DNA of 53,229 nt, taken from positions 1 through 53,229 of the forward strand of contig CACNYO010000005.1 of the NCBI GenBank assembly GCA_902624765.1. Direction: 5' to 3'. Origin of the DNA: an uncultured SAR86 cluster bacterium (lineage in GTDB: Bacteria; Pseudomonadota; Gammaproteobacteria; Magnimaribacterales; AG-339-G14). A model generated the notes under the pieces. That model searched no databases and was not told where the DNA came from. It saw nothing but the letters and a program-made list of their open reading frames with translations. The translations under genes were made by a program, and so were the position numbers. Below, piece by piece: positions 15,436-23,855 of this stretch (positions are counted from its first letter, which is position 1; each line of letters starts with the position of its first letter).

Positions 15436-18039
15436 GTGAAATTCTTATTTTACTCTTTTATATTCTTTTTAGCTTTTTTGAATGCTGAGGAGGAAATAGT
15501 CGTCACTGGGTCTTATTTAAAAAATTCTGAAAATGATTTAAGTCCGGTTGAAACTTTTTCTAAAGACGACTATCTCAAATTTAACACGATTACTTTGTCG
15601 GAAATTTCTAGATATATTCCTTCAATTTCTGGATCACATTTTCAAACCAATTCAATGGATGGAGAAGATCAAGGAATGTCTGCGATCACATTAAGAGGCC
15701 TTGATCACGCCTCAACATTATTGATGATTAATACAAAAAGACAAACCTTTGCCGGCACTCCGTCGCACGAAGGTGAAGGGTATATTGATGCAAATATTAT
15801 TCCTGATATCGCAATAAAATCGATTGAAATTCTTAAGGAGGGAGCTACATCAATTTATGGATCAGATGCTGTAGCAGGGGTGATAAATGTTTTAACACAA
15901 AAAGATTTTGAAGGATTTTTATTTAGGTCAGATCACCAGATTACCGAGTCTCATAAACAAAACGACAATAAAGTCGGTTTTTTGTATGGATTCAAAAGCG
16001 ATAAAAGCAATCTTATTCTTGGTATAGAAAGTCTCTATAGATCTCCACTTTCTGCCAAAAAAATTGATGGAATTGCCGACTTATCAATAAGCACATTTGG
16101 CAAGACTTTTATCACAACTGGAAAGGAAGAAATTTCATCCGGACCTTACGAAGGTATCTATGAAAAAGGAGCTAAGATCCCTGATCCAAATTGCAAGAGT
16201 AACGGCGGCATCTTACTTGGAGGTTTTTGTAAATTCGCTTACGGGGAGAGGTTTAATATCATAAATAAAGAAAGACATCATAAAGCCTATCTTAATTTAA
16301 ACACCTCCGTAGATGATTCATACCTCATTTCTAACGACTTTAACTTGATATATGCAAAAGTAAATGTTTTAGATAACCCACAGTCCCCTTCCTACCCAGC
16401 ACTTCCTTTTTTAACTAGAAATATTCATCCCGATGAAGGAAGTAGCCCATTTAAAAATGAAATCAAATGGCGTGGAAGACCTCTTGGTTCGAATTATCCT
16501 TCACCTTTTTCTACAAAGGATATTTATCAGTACCACATTACTGATTCTATGAAATTTTCTTTTTCTGATATAGATTTCTTAGAAATTTCAATTTCTCATA
16601 GTGCTCACAACAATCTGGCTGTTAGACCCGACATCATTAATTCAAGATTTCAAGAAGCTCTAGCAGGCCAAGGGGGAGAGAAAAAAAATCTTTCTTGGAA
16701 TTTGTTTAGTGATACAAATGCAGATGAGTTAGTTCAATATGTAAGAGGCAATCTCATAGCAAAAAAGAAAGGATCCTTAAGTTCAATTGATGGAGTTTAT
16801 TTGACAAACTTTAACGATATTGATTTTTCTGCTGGATTTCAGATTGCAACAGACACATTAAATATAGGATATAACGACTTAAGTAGAATAGAAGTAAATG
16901 AGGAAGGAAAAATCACAAAGCAAGCTGATCTATTTTTTTTGGGAGGAGGAACAGACGTTAAAAAAGCCAGATCTAAAACTGCTTTATTTGGGGAACTCAA
17001 CAAATCTATCTCAGGAACTTTAGATATAAGAGCAGCATTAAGATACGAGGAGTTTAAAAATGAAAATTCATTAGATCCAAAAATCTCATTGCGGTACCAA
17101 CCAAATGATATTTTTTCTTTAAGGTTTTCTACAGGCACTTCTTTTACCATGCCTTCGATGTCTCAAATGTTTGGATCAGACATAGTCTTAGGCAGTGTAA
17201 GAGACGTTAATGAGAGTGTCTTCGTCAGACAAGGTCAGACAGGAAATCCTTTATTAAAGCCAGCTACATCAATCAATACAAACCTTGGTTTTATGTTTTA
17301 CCCAGAAGAAAACTATTCTTTAAGCTTTGATTTTTTTGAGATAAATTATAAAGATCGAATTGAAGCTGAAAGTGCACAAGCCATAGTTTCAAATAATCCA
17401 AACAGTTCAAAAATCACCAGAAATTCTTCAGGAGAAATTGTTGGTGTCATTGCCTCTTATGTGAACGAAGAAAAATCAATTATTTCAGGCATGGACTTTG
17501 AATGGAATTCTTTTTTTGATTTAAACGATTATGGCTTTTTAAATTTGAAAATATCGTCCACAACTCTTTTTTCTTTCTTAACTCCTCAGCATCTTGGTCA
17601 CGATGAGAATACAGAAGACCATGATCATCATCGAGATGATGAAAAATTAATCAATAGAGTAGGAAAGTTCAACCATGATGCACACATTCACTCGCTTCCT
17701 AAAAATAGAATAAACCTATTTCTAGATTGGAAATATAGAGAATTCTTGTTGAATTGGACTACACGATATATTTCGGAATACACCAACGATAGAGAGTTGA
17801 GTGATTATGCAATAACCTTAGGTTACACGAATAAAGTGCATTCTTTTTTAATTCATGACTTATCAATTTCAAGGCCTATTAAGACTAAGGGAGGTGAAAT
17901 AGATTTAAAATTTGGAATTTTGAATATCGCTAATAAACTTGCCCCACAATTATATGACGCTCCTGATTTTAGCTTTGATACCAGGCTTCATGACCCAACA
18001 GGAAGAACGTTTACTTTTTCTATTCAGTATCAGCTGTAG
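15436..18039 (+). CDS. TonB-dependent outer-membrane receptor with His-rich segment
   Basis: An energised outer-membrane importer of 867 residues. It has a signal peptide (MKFLFYSFIFFLAFLNA), a TonB-box-like EEIVVTGSYLK, and a plug domain with ITLRGLDHASTLLMINTKR and IEILKEGATSIYGSDAVAGV. A 22-strand barrel should follow, ending in the aromatic-rich TFTFSIQYQL. The start is GTG with only a weak upstream AACAGG. A striking His/Asp stretch (GHDENTEDHDHHRDDEK, then NHDAHIHSLPK) lies at about residues 718-755, probably in an extracellular loop, and could bind metal. The substrate is unknown; zinc or a metal-loaded ligand is one possibility. It overlaps the convergent next gene by 20 bases. Confidence 0.9.
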   Translation: MKFLFYSFIFFLAFLNAEEEIVVTGSYLKNSENDLSPVETFSKDDYLKFNTITLSEISRYIPSISGSHFQTNSMDGEDQGMSAITLRGLDHASTLLMINTKRQTFAGTPSHEGEGYIDANIIPDIAIKSIEILKEGATSIYGSDAVAGVINVLTQKDFEGFLFRSDHQITESHKQNDNKVGFLYGFKSDKSNLILGIESLYRSPLSAKKIDGIADLSISTFGKTFITTGKEEISSGPYEGIYEKGAKIPDPNCKSNGGILLGGFCKFAYGERFNIINKERHHKAYLNLNTSVDDSYLISNDFNLIYAKVNVLDNPQSPSYPALPFLTRNIHPDEGSSPFKNEIKWRGRPLGSNYPSPFSTKDIYQYHITDSMKFSFSDIDFLEISISHSAHNNLAVRPDIINSRFQEALAGQGGEKKNLSWNLFSDTNADELVQYVRGNLIAKKKGSLSSIDGVYLTNFNDIDFSAGFQIATDTLNIGYNDLSRIEVNEEGKITKQADLFFLGGGTDVKKARSKTALFGELNKSISGTLDIRAALRYEEFKNENSLDPKISLRYQPNDIFSLRFSTGTSFTMPSMSQMFGSDIVLGSVRDVNESVFVRQGQTGNPLLKPATSINTNLGFMFYPEENYSLSFDFFEINYKDRIEAESAQAIVSNNPNSSKITRNSSGEIVGVIASYVNEEKSIISGMDFEWNSFFDLNDYGFLNLKISSTTLFSFLTPQHLGHDENTEDHDHHRDDEKLINRVGKFNHDAHIHSLPKNRINLFLDWKYREFLLNWTTRYISEYTNDRELSDYAITLGYTNKVHSFLIHDLSISRPIKTKGGEIDLKFGILNIANKLAPQLYDAPDFSFDTRLHDPTGRTFTFSIQYQL

Positions 18040-18448
18040 CTTCTTTGAAAGTAGGCTTGCTATTTGATGCATTTCTCATAAGCAGGGAGGTACCTAAAAT
18101 CCAGACGGATAATACTACTTCTACAAATAATTGAGTCTGAACTTCACCTCCTAAGTACATCACGTGATAGATATTAAAACCCAAAGCAAAAAGATATATT
18201 AATCCCGCAGCTAAAAGCCAAGACGCTTTAAAAGTAAAAAAAGCAAAAAGACAAAAAAGAGAAGAAACAGCGAAAAATGTTGTGAAATCTCTAAAAAGTG
18301 AATTTTGTCCATGATTTGACATGCCTTCGTAATCTATTCCAAATCCTGTTGCAGTTGTCGCAGGATCAGTAAACCATTGGTAAGCAACTAGGCCTAACAA
18401 AATGCATGGAATCAAAGACATCAGACGGATAACAAATTTATTTCTCAT
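18020..18448 (-). CDS. Small integral membrane protein, unknown function
   Basis: I do not recognise the family with confidence; it recalls DUF4345-like four-helix membrane proteins. The 142 residues contain about four hydrophobic segments (LMSLIPCILLGLVAYQWF; TTFFAVSSLFCLFAFFTF; WLLAAGLIYLFALGFNIY; QLFVEVVLSVWILGTSLLM), with a short hydrophilic C-terminus. It overlaps the upstream membrane-protein gene by four bases (ATGA), so the two are co-translated. It converges on the receptor gene with a 20-base overlap of coding ends. Confidence 0.75.
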   Translation of the reverse strand: MRNKFVIRLMSLIPCILLGLVAYQWFTDPATTATGFGIDYEGMSNHGQNSLFRDFTTFFAVSSLFCLFAFFTFKASWLLAAGLIYLFALGFNIYHVMYLGGEVQTQLFVEVVLSVWILGTSLLMRNASNSKPTFKEATADTE

Positions 18449-18891
18449 GCAAATATTTTATATCTTAATTTATAAAAAATTCCACCTGATAAGCCCCCAG
18501 CCATAACATGGAAAAACGTACCAATACCAGTTCTATTTCCTGCTATCACTTCGGTTTCATAGAGTAATTCAACAGTACCTATCAATACAAGCCACATTGT
18601 TAAAGCTGAAATTAAAAAATACCGAACCGAGTCAGAAATGAAGGGCAAGCTAGAAGTATATCTAGATATCATAAGGCTTATTCCTACAGGAATCATTAGA
18701 ATTAAAAATAAAAGCAAACCTAGGTTGATAAAATCTGAAATTAAGACTTCAAAGACTATTTTTATTCCCACAGGCATATTCATGGAATTTAACCAAATGA
18801 GGTTTGAAAAGCTTGTTATTGGAACAATCAACAAGGTTAGTATGAGTGTTGCTAAGAGATATAAGGAAAAATTTTTGAATAAGATTTTCAC
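18445..18891 (-). CDS. Small integral membrane protein, unknown function
   Basis: A 148-residue protein with four predicted transmembrane segments and no recognised motif. Basic residues cluster at the C-terminus (KLRYKIFA). It is the first gene of a two-gene minus-strand unit with the membrane protein at 18020, joined by an ATGA overlap. The 50 bases between its start and the plus-strand sugar dehydrogenase gene are the shared upstream region. It may be a partner of the downstream protein; nothing in the sequence gives the function. Confidence 0.75.
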   Translation of the reverse strand: MKILFKNFSLYLLATLILTLLIVPITSFSNLIWLNSMNMPVGIKIVFEVLISDFINLGLLLFLILMIPVGISLMISRYTSSLPFISDSVRYFLISALTMWLVLIGTVELLYETEVIAGNRTGIGTFFHVMAGGLSGGIFYKLRYKIFA

Positions 18892-18941
18892 TGTTTAGAA
18901 CTTTTCTGTGAGAAAATCGCATTCTATTATCATTCCGCAGT

Positions 18942-20501
18942 ATGCTCAAAAACTTTATTTTTTTAATCTCTCTCTCGTCTAGTTTTGAAATTTACTCTCA
19001 ACAATTAGATTACACCTCAAATACAGTTCTGGATGGACTAAGTTACCCATGGGGCATGGATTTCATTTCTGAAAATAAATTGTTGATTACAGAAAAAGTT
19101 GGAAATCTAAAACTTTTGGATTTATCTTCTGGAGAGGTTAAAAATATAAAAGGGCTTCCTAAAATTCACTTCAGAAATCAAGGAGGATTGTCAGAAATTA
19201 AAGTAAGCCCAAACTTCAAAGATGACAAAACAATTTTTTTCTCTTACACAAGTTTGAATACTGTTGATGGGACTAACACCTTGGTTGTTTCATCGGCTGT
19301 TTTGAATAAAGACAATTTAGATAATGTAAAAGAAATTTTTAGAGCAAAAGCAAATCGAAAAACTGGTGCTCATTACGGTGCAAAAATTCTCTTTCTGACG
19401 GATGGAACTTTACTTATTTCCAGCGGAGATGGTTTTGATCATAGAGAGCAAGCTCAATTCTTAGATAATCATTTTGGAAAGCTGATAAGAATTAACAAAG
19501 ATGGCTCAGTGCCAGGAGATAATCCTTTTTTAAATGACAATAGGTCTCTTGATGATATTTTTTCTTATGGTCACAGAAATCCCCAAGGCTTAATTCAACT
19601 TGAGAATGGAACAATTATTGAGCACGAACATGGTCCTTTTGGTGGTGATGAAATAAATATCATTCAATCTGGAAAAAATTATGGTTGGCCTGCTATAACT
19701 TATGGTCGCGATTATTCTGGGGCAATCATATCTCCTTTTACAGAAATGGATGGTATGGAGCAACCAATTAAGTATTGGGTACCCTCGATTGCACCATCTG
19801 GAATGATTTTTTACACTGGCGATGCCTTTCCAGAATGGAAAAATTCTTTATTGATCTCAGCCTTAAAAGCAAAAAAAGTTTCTAAAATTTCTTACGATAA
19901 AAAAATAAGTCCATCTGAAGATAATCTTTTTCAAGAGTTAAATTATAGGTTTCGAAATATTCTTCAGCATGCCAATGGAAATATATTTTTGCTGACTGAT
20001 GGACCTAGAGGAAAATTAATTGAAATCAGTCCAATGAAAAATTTAGAAATTGTTACTCCGGACGGAATAACAGCTTTCTTTCTAAGAAATCCAGAATCCC
20101 TTCAAGTACCAGCAAAACCATATGATACCTCTGCAGATGCAGACGCTTTACTGGAAAGTGCTCTGAATTCTCTTGATGATGATAAAAAATTATTGTTAAT
20201 TCTTGGAGGTAATTGGTGTCCAGATTGCAGAGTTTTAGCTGGCATGCTTAAAAGTCGAGAGGTAAAAGATGCTATTAATAAAAATTATATAGTTCAGCAC
20301 ATAGACGTAGGAAAGTTTGATAAAAATCTCCACATACCAAAAAAATTTGGCATTGAAAAATTATATGGGGTTCCAACTGTGTTAGTCATCGATCAAGATG
20401 AGAATGTTCTTAATTCTCCTTTTATAGAAGATTGGACAACTGCTAGAACAAAAAAACCGGAAGATTTAACTGATTATCTTTCTAGATGGATAGAAGGATA
20501 A
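18942..20501 (+). CDS. Glucose/sorbosone dehydrogenase-like protein fused to a thioredoxin domain
   Basis: The 519 residues begin with a short signal peptide (MLKNFIFLISLSSSFEIYSQ), so the protein is probably periplasmic. Residues of about 25-345 are a six-bladed propeller of the PQQ-dependent soluble aldose sugar dehydrogenase type: LSYPWGMDF, GAHYGAKI, LISSGDGFDH, YGHRNPQGL, EHGPFGGDEINII and NYGWP. A second domain from about 395 has a thioredoxin fold with W425-C-P-D-C429, GVPTVLVID as the cis-Pro segment, and a C-terminal helix. This domain pairing is unusual. The redox domain may maintain disulfides or exchange electrons with the propeller; the substrate is unknown. The MATE gene follows after four bases. 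Confidence 0.85.
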   Translation: MLKNFIFLISLSSSFEIYSQQLDYTSNTVLDGLSYPWGMDFISENKLLITEKVGNLKLLDLSSGEVKNIKGLPKIHFRNQGGLSEIKVSPNFKDDKTIFFSYTSLNTVDGTNTLVVSSAVLNKDNLDNVKEIFRAKANRKTGAHYGAKILFLTDGTLLISSGDGFDHREQAQFLDNHFGKLIRINKDGSVPGDNPFLNDNRSLDDIFSYGHRNPQGLIQLENGTIIEHEHGPFGGDEINIIQSGKNYGWPAITYGRDYSGAIISPFTEMDGMEQPIKYWVPSIAPSGMIFYTGDAFPEWKNSLLISALKAKKVSKISYDKKISPSEDNLFQELNYRFRNILQHANGNIFLLTDGPRGKLIEISPMKNLEIVTPDGITAFFLRNPESLQVPAKPYDTSADADALLESALNSLDDDKKLLLILGGNWCPDCRVLAGMLKSREVKDAINKNYIVQHIDVGKFDKNLHIPKKFGIEKLYGVPTVLVIDQDENVLNSPFIEDWTTARTKKPEDLTDYLSRWIEG

Positions 20502-20505
20502 AAAT

Positions 20506-21873
20506 TTGAATTCTGTAAATAAAAGTGAACAAGAAGAACTGGTTGATTCTCCAGCCAGTCCAGAAACGCTATCGGTTTGGGGCCTTGCTTGGCCATCAAT
20601 TCTAAATAACATTCTTTTTGCTTTCGTAAGTATAGTTGCTCTGAAAGCAGTTGGCTCACTAGGAACAGAAGCTATGGCTGCTGTTGGTACTGGTCAAAGG
20701 ATATTCTTTTTCTTGCAGGCAGTACTGATGGCGACAGCTACAGGGACTCATGCTTTGGTTGCTAGAGCAATTGGTGGAAATAAGCCAATTGAAGCAGCTG
20801 AAGTTACCTTGTTATCAACAATTGTTGCAATTATCTTTGGTGTTTCTTCAACTTTAATATTTTTTATAGCTGGAGAAGAAATTATTGGAGCTTTTGGACT
20901 TGATGAACTTAGTCAGAAGTTAGCAGTGGAATATTTACAAATATCACTATCTTTTGTCCCTGGTTTAGCAATCTTATTTATTGTTGGTGCGGCATTAAGG
21001 GCTGCTGGGGATGTAATTACTCCACTAATCATTAATCTCATCGTAAATGTAATAAATGTTTTTTTGCTGATTGCCCTTGTTAATGGTCAGTTTGGATTTG
21101 AGGCTATGGGTGTTGTAGGAGCAGCGTATGCTTGGGGTGTTTCATTTTCCATCGGAGCAGTCTTGGCTTTATGTATTTGGTTTAGCAATAGATTCGTCAT
21201 TCCAATGCCATCAATCAATTTTTATTCATTCTCAAGATTAAAAACTCTCATAGAAATATCCGTACCCGCAGGAATAGAATCTGTCGTTTTTAACCTTGGA
21301 CTACTAGCCTATTTTTGGATCATTTCAGTTTATGGAAATGAGCCTATCGCAGCATATAACGTTGCTATAAATATTCTTATGATTAGCTTTATGATAGGTC
21401 ATGGTTTTTCCATAGCTGGAGCGACTCTGACCGGTCAATACCTAGGTGCAGAAAATCCAAAAGAAGCAAGAAGAAGTGGTTGGAAGTCTGCAAGATTGAC
21501 AGTTTTCTCAATGACTATTGTCGGATTAGTAATCGCAATATTTTCAAAACCAGTTTCAGGATTTTTTATAGATGATTCTGAAGTAATCAGGCTGACAGTA
21601 GTTTTTTTATGGATTTTTGCTCTTTTACAGCCATTAATGGGCATAGAATTCTCATTGGGTGGAGCGCTCAGGGGTGCAGGCGATACAAAATCACCCTTAA
21701 TCATAACCATGATAGGTTTAATTTTCTTCAGATTAGTTCTCGCATCAATATTTTTGTTACTAAAAATGCCCGTCGAGATAGTTTTTTCAGCTTTAATCGC
21801 TGATTATTTAGCTAAAGGCATCTTATTTACAATGCGTTTTAAATCTGGCAGGTGGGTCAAAGCATTAAACTAG
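20506..21873 (+). CDS. MATE family efflux transporter
   Basis: A 455-residue inner-membrane antiporter of the multidrug and toxin extrusion family, with about 12 hydrophobic segments in two homologous halves. Family landmarks are WPSILNNILFAF at the start of helix 1, MAAVGTGQRIFFFLQAVLMA, AALRAAGDVITPL and GGALRGAGDTKSPL; the latter two are the equivalent loop motifs of each half. The start is TTG, four bases after the stop of the sugar dehydrogenase fusion, suggesting one transcript. The cytoplasmic N-terminal tail is acidic (SEQEELVDS). The substrate cannot be predicted. Confidence 0.92.
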   Translation: MNSVNKSEQEELVDSPASPETLSVWGLAWPSILNNILFAFVSIVALKAVGSLGTEAMAAVGTGQRIFFFLQAVLMATATGTHALVARAIGGNKPIEAAEVTLLSTIVAIIFGVSSTLIFFIAGEEIIGAFGLDELSQKLAVEYLQISLSFVPGLAILFIVGAALRAAGDVITPLIINLIVNVINVFLLIALVNGQFGFEAMGVVGAAYAWGVSFSIGAVLALCIWFSNRFVIPMPSINFYSFSRLKTLIEISVPAGIESVVFNLGLLAYFWIISVYGNEPIAAYNVAINILMISFMIGHGFSIAGATLTGQYLGAENPKEARRSGWKSARLTVFSMTIVGLVIAIFSKPVSGFFIDDSEVIRLTVVFLWIFALLQPLMGIEFSLGGALRGAGDTKSPLIITMIGLIFFRLVLASIFLLLKMPVEIVFSALIADYLAKGILFTMRFKSGRWVKALN

Positions 21874-21953
21874 CTTTTTAAGCATTATTTTGGCAGAATG
21901 AAAACTGTTATATTTTGTATATAAAATTTTTAACTTATTTAAATAGGTGAATT

Positions 21954-22652
21954 ATGGGAGAAATATTAGCTGTTGACGATTACGTTGGTATATCGTTTTG
22001 GTTAGCTACCGCTATCATGTTAGCTGCAACTGTGTTCTTTTTTGTAGAAAGATCAGATGTTCCAGCTAAATGGAAGACATCTCTTACTGTCGCTGGACTA
22101 GTGACTGGTATTGCCTTCTGGCATTACTTATACATGAGAGGTGTTTGGATTTATGCAGGTGAAACTCCGACTGTATTCAGATACATCGACTGGTTGATCA
22201 CTGTACCTCTTCAAATTGTTGAGTTTTACTTAATCATTGCTGCTGTTACAGCAGTTAGCTCAGCAGTTTTCTGGAAGCTTTTAATTGCATCATTAGTGAT
22301 GTTAATTGGTGGTTTCATTGGAGAAGCAGGTCTTGGTGATGTAGTCGTATGGTGGATCGTTGGAATGATCGCTTGGCTTTACATTATTTATGAAATCTTC
22401 ATGGGAGAGACTGCTAAAGCAAACGCTGGCAGTGGACACCTTGCAAGTCAACAAGCATTTAATACAATTAAATGGATTGTGACTATTGGTTGGGCAATAT
22501 ACCCAATTGGATACGCTTGGGGTTACTTTGGAGATGGCTTAAATGAAGATGCTCTTAACATTGTTTATAACCTCGCAGATTTGATCAACAAAGCTGCATT
22601 TGGTTTAGCAATATGGGCAGCTGCTAAAAAAGCCTCTGGTCACGTAACGTAA
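21954..22652 (+). CDS. Proteorhodopsin, predicted blue-absorbing proton pump
   Basis: A seven-helix retinal protein that pumps protons out of the cell in light. Helix C reads RYIDWLITVPLQIVEFYLI: D79 is the Schiff-base proton acceptor, E90 the donor, and Q87 (position 105 in the reference green protein) predicts blue absorption. H57 (FWHYLYMRG) pairs with the acceptor, and K213 in DLINKAAFGLAIW binds retinal. All sit at a constant offset of 18 from reference numbering because the protein lacks an N-terminal signal peptide. A TGA two codons before the ATG rules out a longer start. TTGGCA at 21890 is a possible -35. No retinal biosynthesis gene is in the window. Confidence 0.97.
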   Translation: MGEILAVDDYVGISFWLATAIMLAATVFFFVERSDVPAKWKTSLTVAGLVTGIAFWHYLYMRGVWIYAGETPTVFRYIDWLITVPLQIVEFYLIIAAVTAVSSAVFWKLLIASLVMLIGGFIGEAGLGDVVVWWIVGMIAWLYIIYEIFMGETAKANAGSGHLASQQAFNTIKWIVTIGWAIYPIGYAWGYFGDGLNEDALNIVYNLADLINKAAFGLAIWAAAKKASGHVT

Positions 22653-22670
22653 CCAACTGCAAATAAAAAA

Positions 22671-22698
22671 ACCCCAGTCTTTACTGGGGTTTTTTTTT
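22671..22698. terminator. Intrinsic terminator after proteorhodopsin
   Basis: An 8-bp stem ACCCCAGT/ACTGGGGT with a CTTT loop, flanked by A-run and T-run, so it can work in both directions. Its T-run overlaps the stop codon of the convergent MBL-fold gene. Confidence 0.95.
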
Positions 22699-23434
22699 AT
22701 ATGATTACTTCCGATCCAGGATCTTTGAACACATTAATATTGTTTCTTTCAAAAATCTCGAGATTTTCTTTACCAATTTTTAAAAAATAACTTATGAAAC
22801 CTTTTGTTTCTGCAGGATCAGATCCTTGAATCATGATGTTCTTGCATTCAAGCTCCTTTAGAATTTCAAGAGTTGTTTCAGATGAATTGGAAAGACGTAA
22901 TAAACCAAGAATTTTTACTTCTTCAGAAGTTAAGATAGCACAATCCGCCTTTAAACCTTTTTGCCTTATTCGGTAAGGTGTATCAACATGACTCTCAAAA
23001 TATAATATTTTGTCTTCATGAATTATCTCAAAGCTAAATGTCCAAAGGTAGTTATATGGATAGCCTGCATCATGAATTTTAATTTTTAGATCGCCCAAAC
23101 ATTTTTGATTACCCGCCTTAAGAATTTCAATATTACAAAACCCGAGTTTTTTTAATTTTTTTTCAGAAGGTTTGCTTGTTAAAACTAGTGTTTTAGGATC
23201 AAATTTTTTTAAACTTTTTTCATGCAAGTGATCTTCAAATGGAGCGCTAATTAATATGCAGGATACTTTATTGATCATTTCATCATCTATAAGAGCATTT
23301 TGATCTCTTGAACGATTAATAAAGAAATTGGATTTCGGTTGCATTACCTTGTCTAACCAAGGATCTATGATTATTGCTGTATTGTCGGACTCAATATACC
23401 AAGATTGATAGTCATCAATTTTCTTAATTTTCAT
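22697..23434 (-). CDS. MBL-fold (metallo-beta-lactamase-like) protein with incomplete metal motif
   Basis: The 245 residues follow the plan of UlaG/RNase-Z-like hydrolases: IIIDPWLDK near residue 25, ILISAPFEDHLHEKSL where the HxHxDH motif normally lies, then TSKPSEKKLKKLGF, ILYFESHVDTPYR and a C-terminal IMIQGSDPAETKGF. The metal motif keeps only the DH portion, with Ala-Pro-Phe-Glu replacing the first two His. The protein may bind one metal, use other ligands, or be non-catalytic. It is convergent with proteorhodopsin and divergent from the small membrane protein at 23470. The function is unknown. Confidence 0.7.
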   Translation of the reverse strand: MKIKKIDDYQSWYIESDNTAIIIDPWLDKVMQPKSNFFINRSRDQNALIDDEMINKVSCILISAPFEDHLHEKSLKKFDPKTLVLTSKPSEKKLKKLGFCNIEILKAGNQKCLGDLKIKIHDAGYPYNYLWTFSFEIIHEDKILYFESHVDTPYRIRQKGLKADCAILTSEEVKILGLLRLSNSSETTLEILKELECKNIMIQGSDPAETKGFISYFLKIGKENLEIFERNNINVFKDPGSEVII

Positions 23435-23469
23435 AAATTAATTTACTGTAAGATACTCCTTTAATAAAG

Positions 23470-23844
23470 ATGGAAAGTATATTAGAAAATATATTTGTTT
23501 TCGAAGATTTGTCGCTCAGAGGATTTGTCTTTGGTTTTGTTCACGTTTCATTGATACTTGTCGGGTACTACACTGGATGGAGCATTAATAGGTTTTTAAA
23601 AATTTTATCAAAAGGATATGTAGCTGGGATAATTGGTGCTGCCAGTGCCCACGTTATCGCTGATTTAGTAGCATCGCTGATAGATCCCTCGATAAGACCT
23701 ATGACCTTTGGCATAGTTATAGGTGGAATAATCCCCTTACTTTTGATACCGATTTTTGAAAAGTATGTTGTGAAAAGTAGTGATCATATTATGGTAGGAG
23801 ATCACGAGGACATTAAGAAAGATTTACAACAAGACCATTCTTAA
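23470..23844 (+). CDS. Small membrane protein, unknown function
   Basis: A 124-residue protein with three hydrophobic segments (GFVFGFVHVSLILVGYYTGW; GYVAGIIGAASAHVIADLVA; FGIVIGGIIPLLLIPIFEK) and an acidic/His tail (GDHEDIKKDLQQDHS). I do not recognise the family. A histidine in each of the first two segments and a conserved-looking D in the second could be functional. It is divergent from the MBL-fold gene, with 35 bases between starts, and converges on the LysR regulator. Its position beside proteorhodopsin is suggestive only. Confidence 0.75.
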   Translation: MESILENIFVFEDLSLRGFVFGFVHVSLILVGYYTGWSINRFLKILSKGYVAGIIGAASAHVIADLVASLIDPSIRPMTFGIVIGGIIPLLLIPIFEKYVVKSSDHIMVGDHEDIKKDLQQDHS

Positions 23845-23855
23845 AAGCAAAAACT

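Noticed and set aside
16839-17150. 103-residue minus-strand ORF inside the first TonB receptor
   Set aside because: Antisense shadow with no domain; the receptor frame is continuous.
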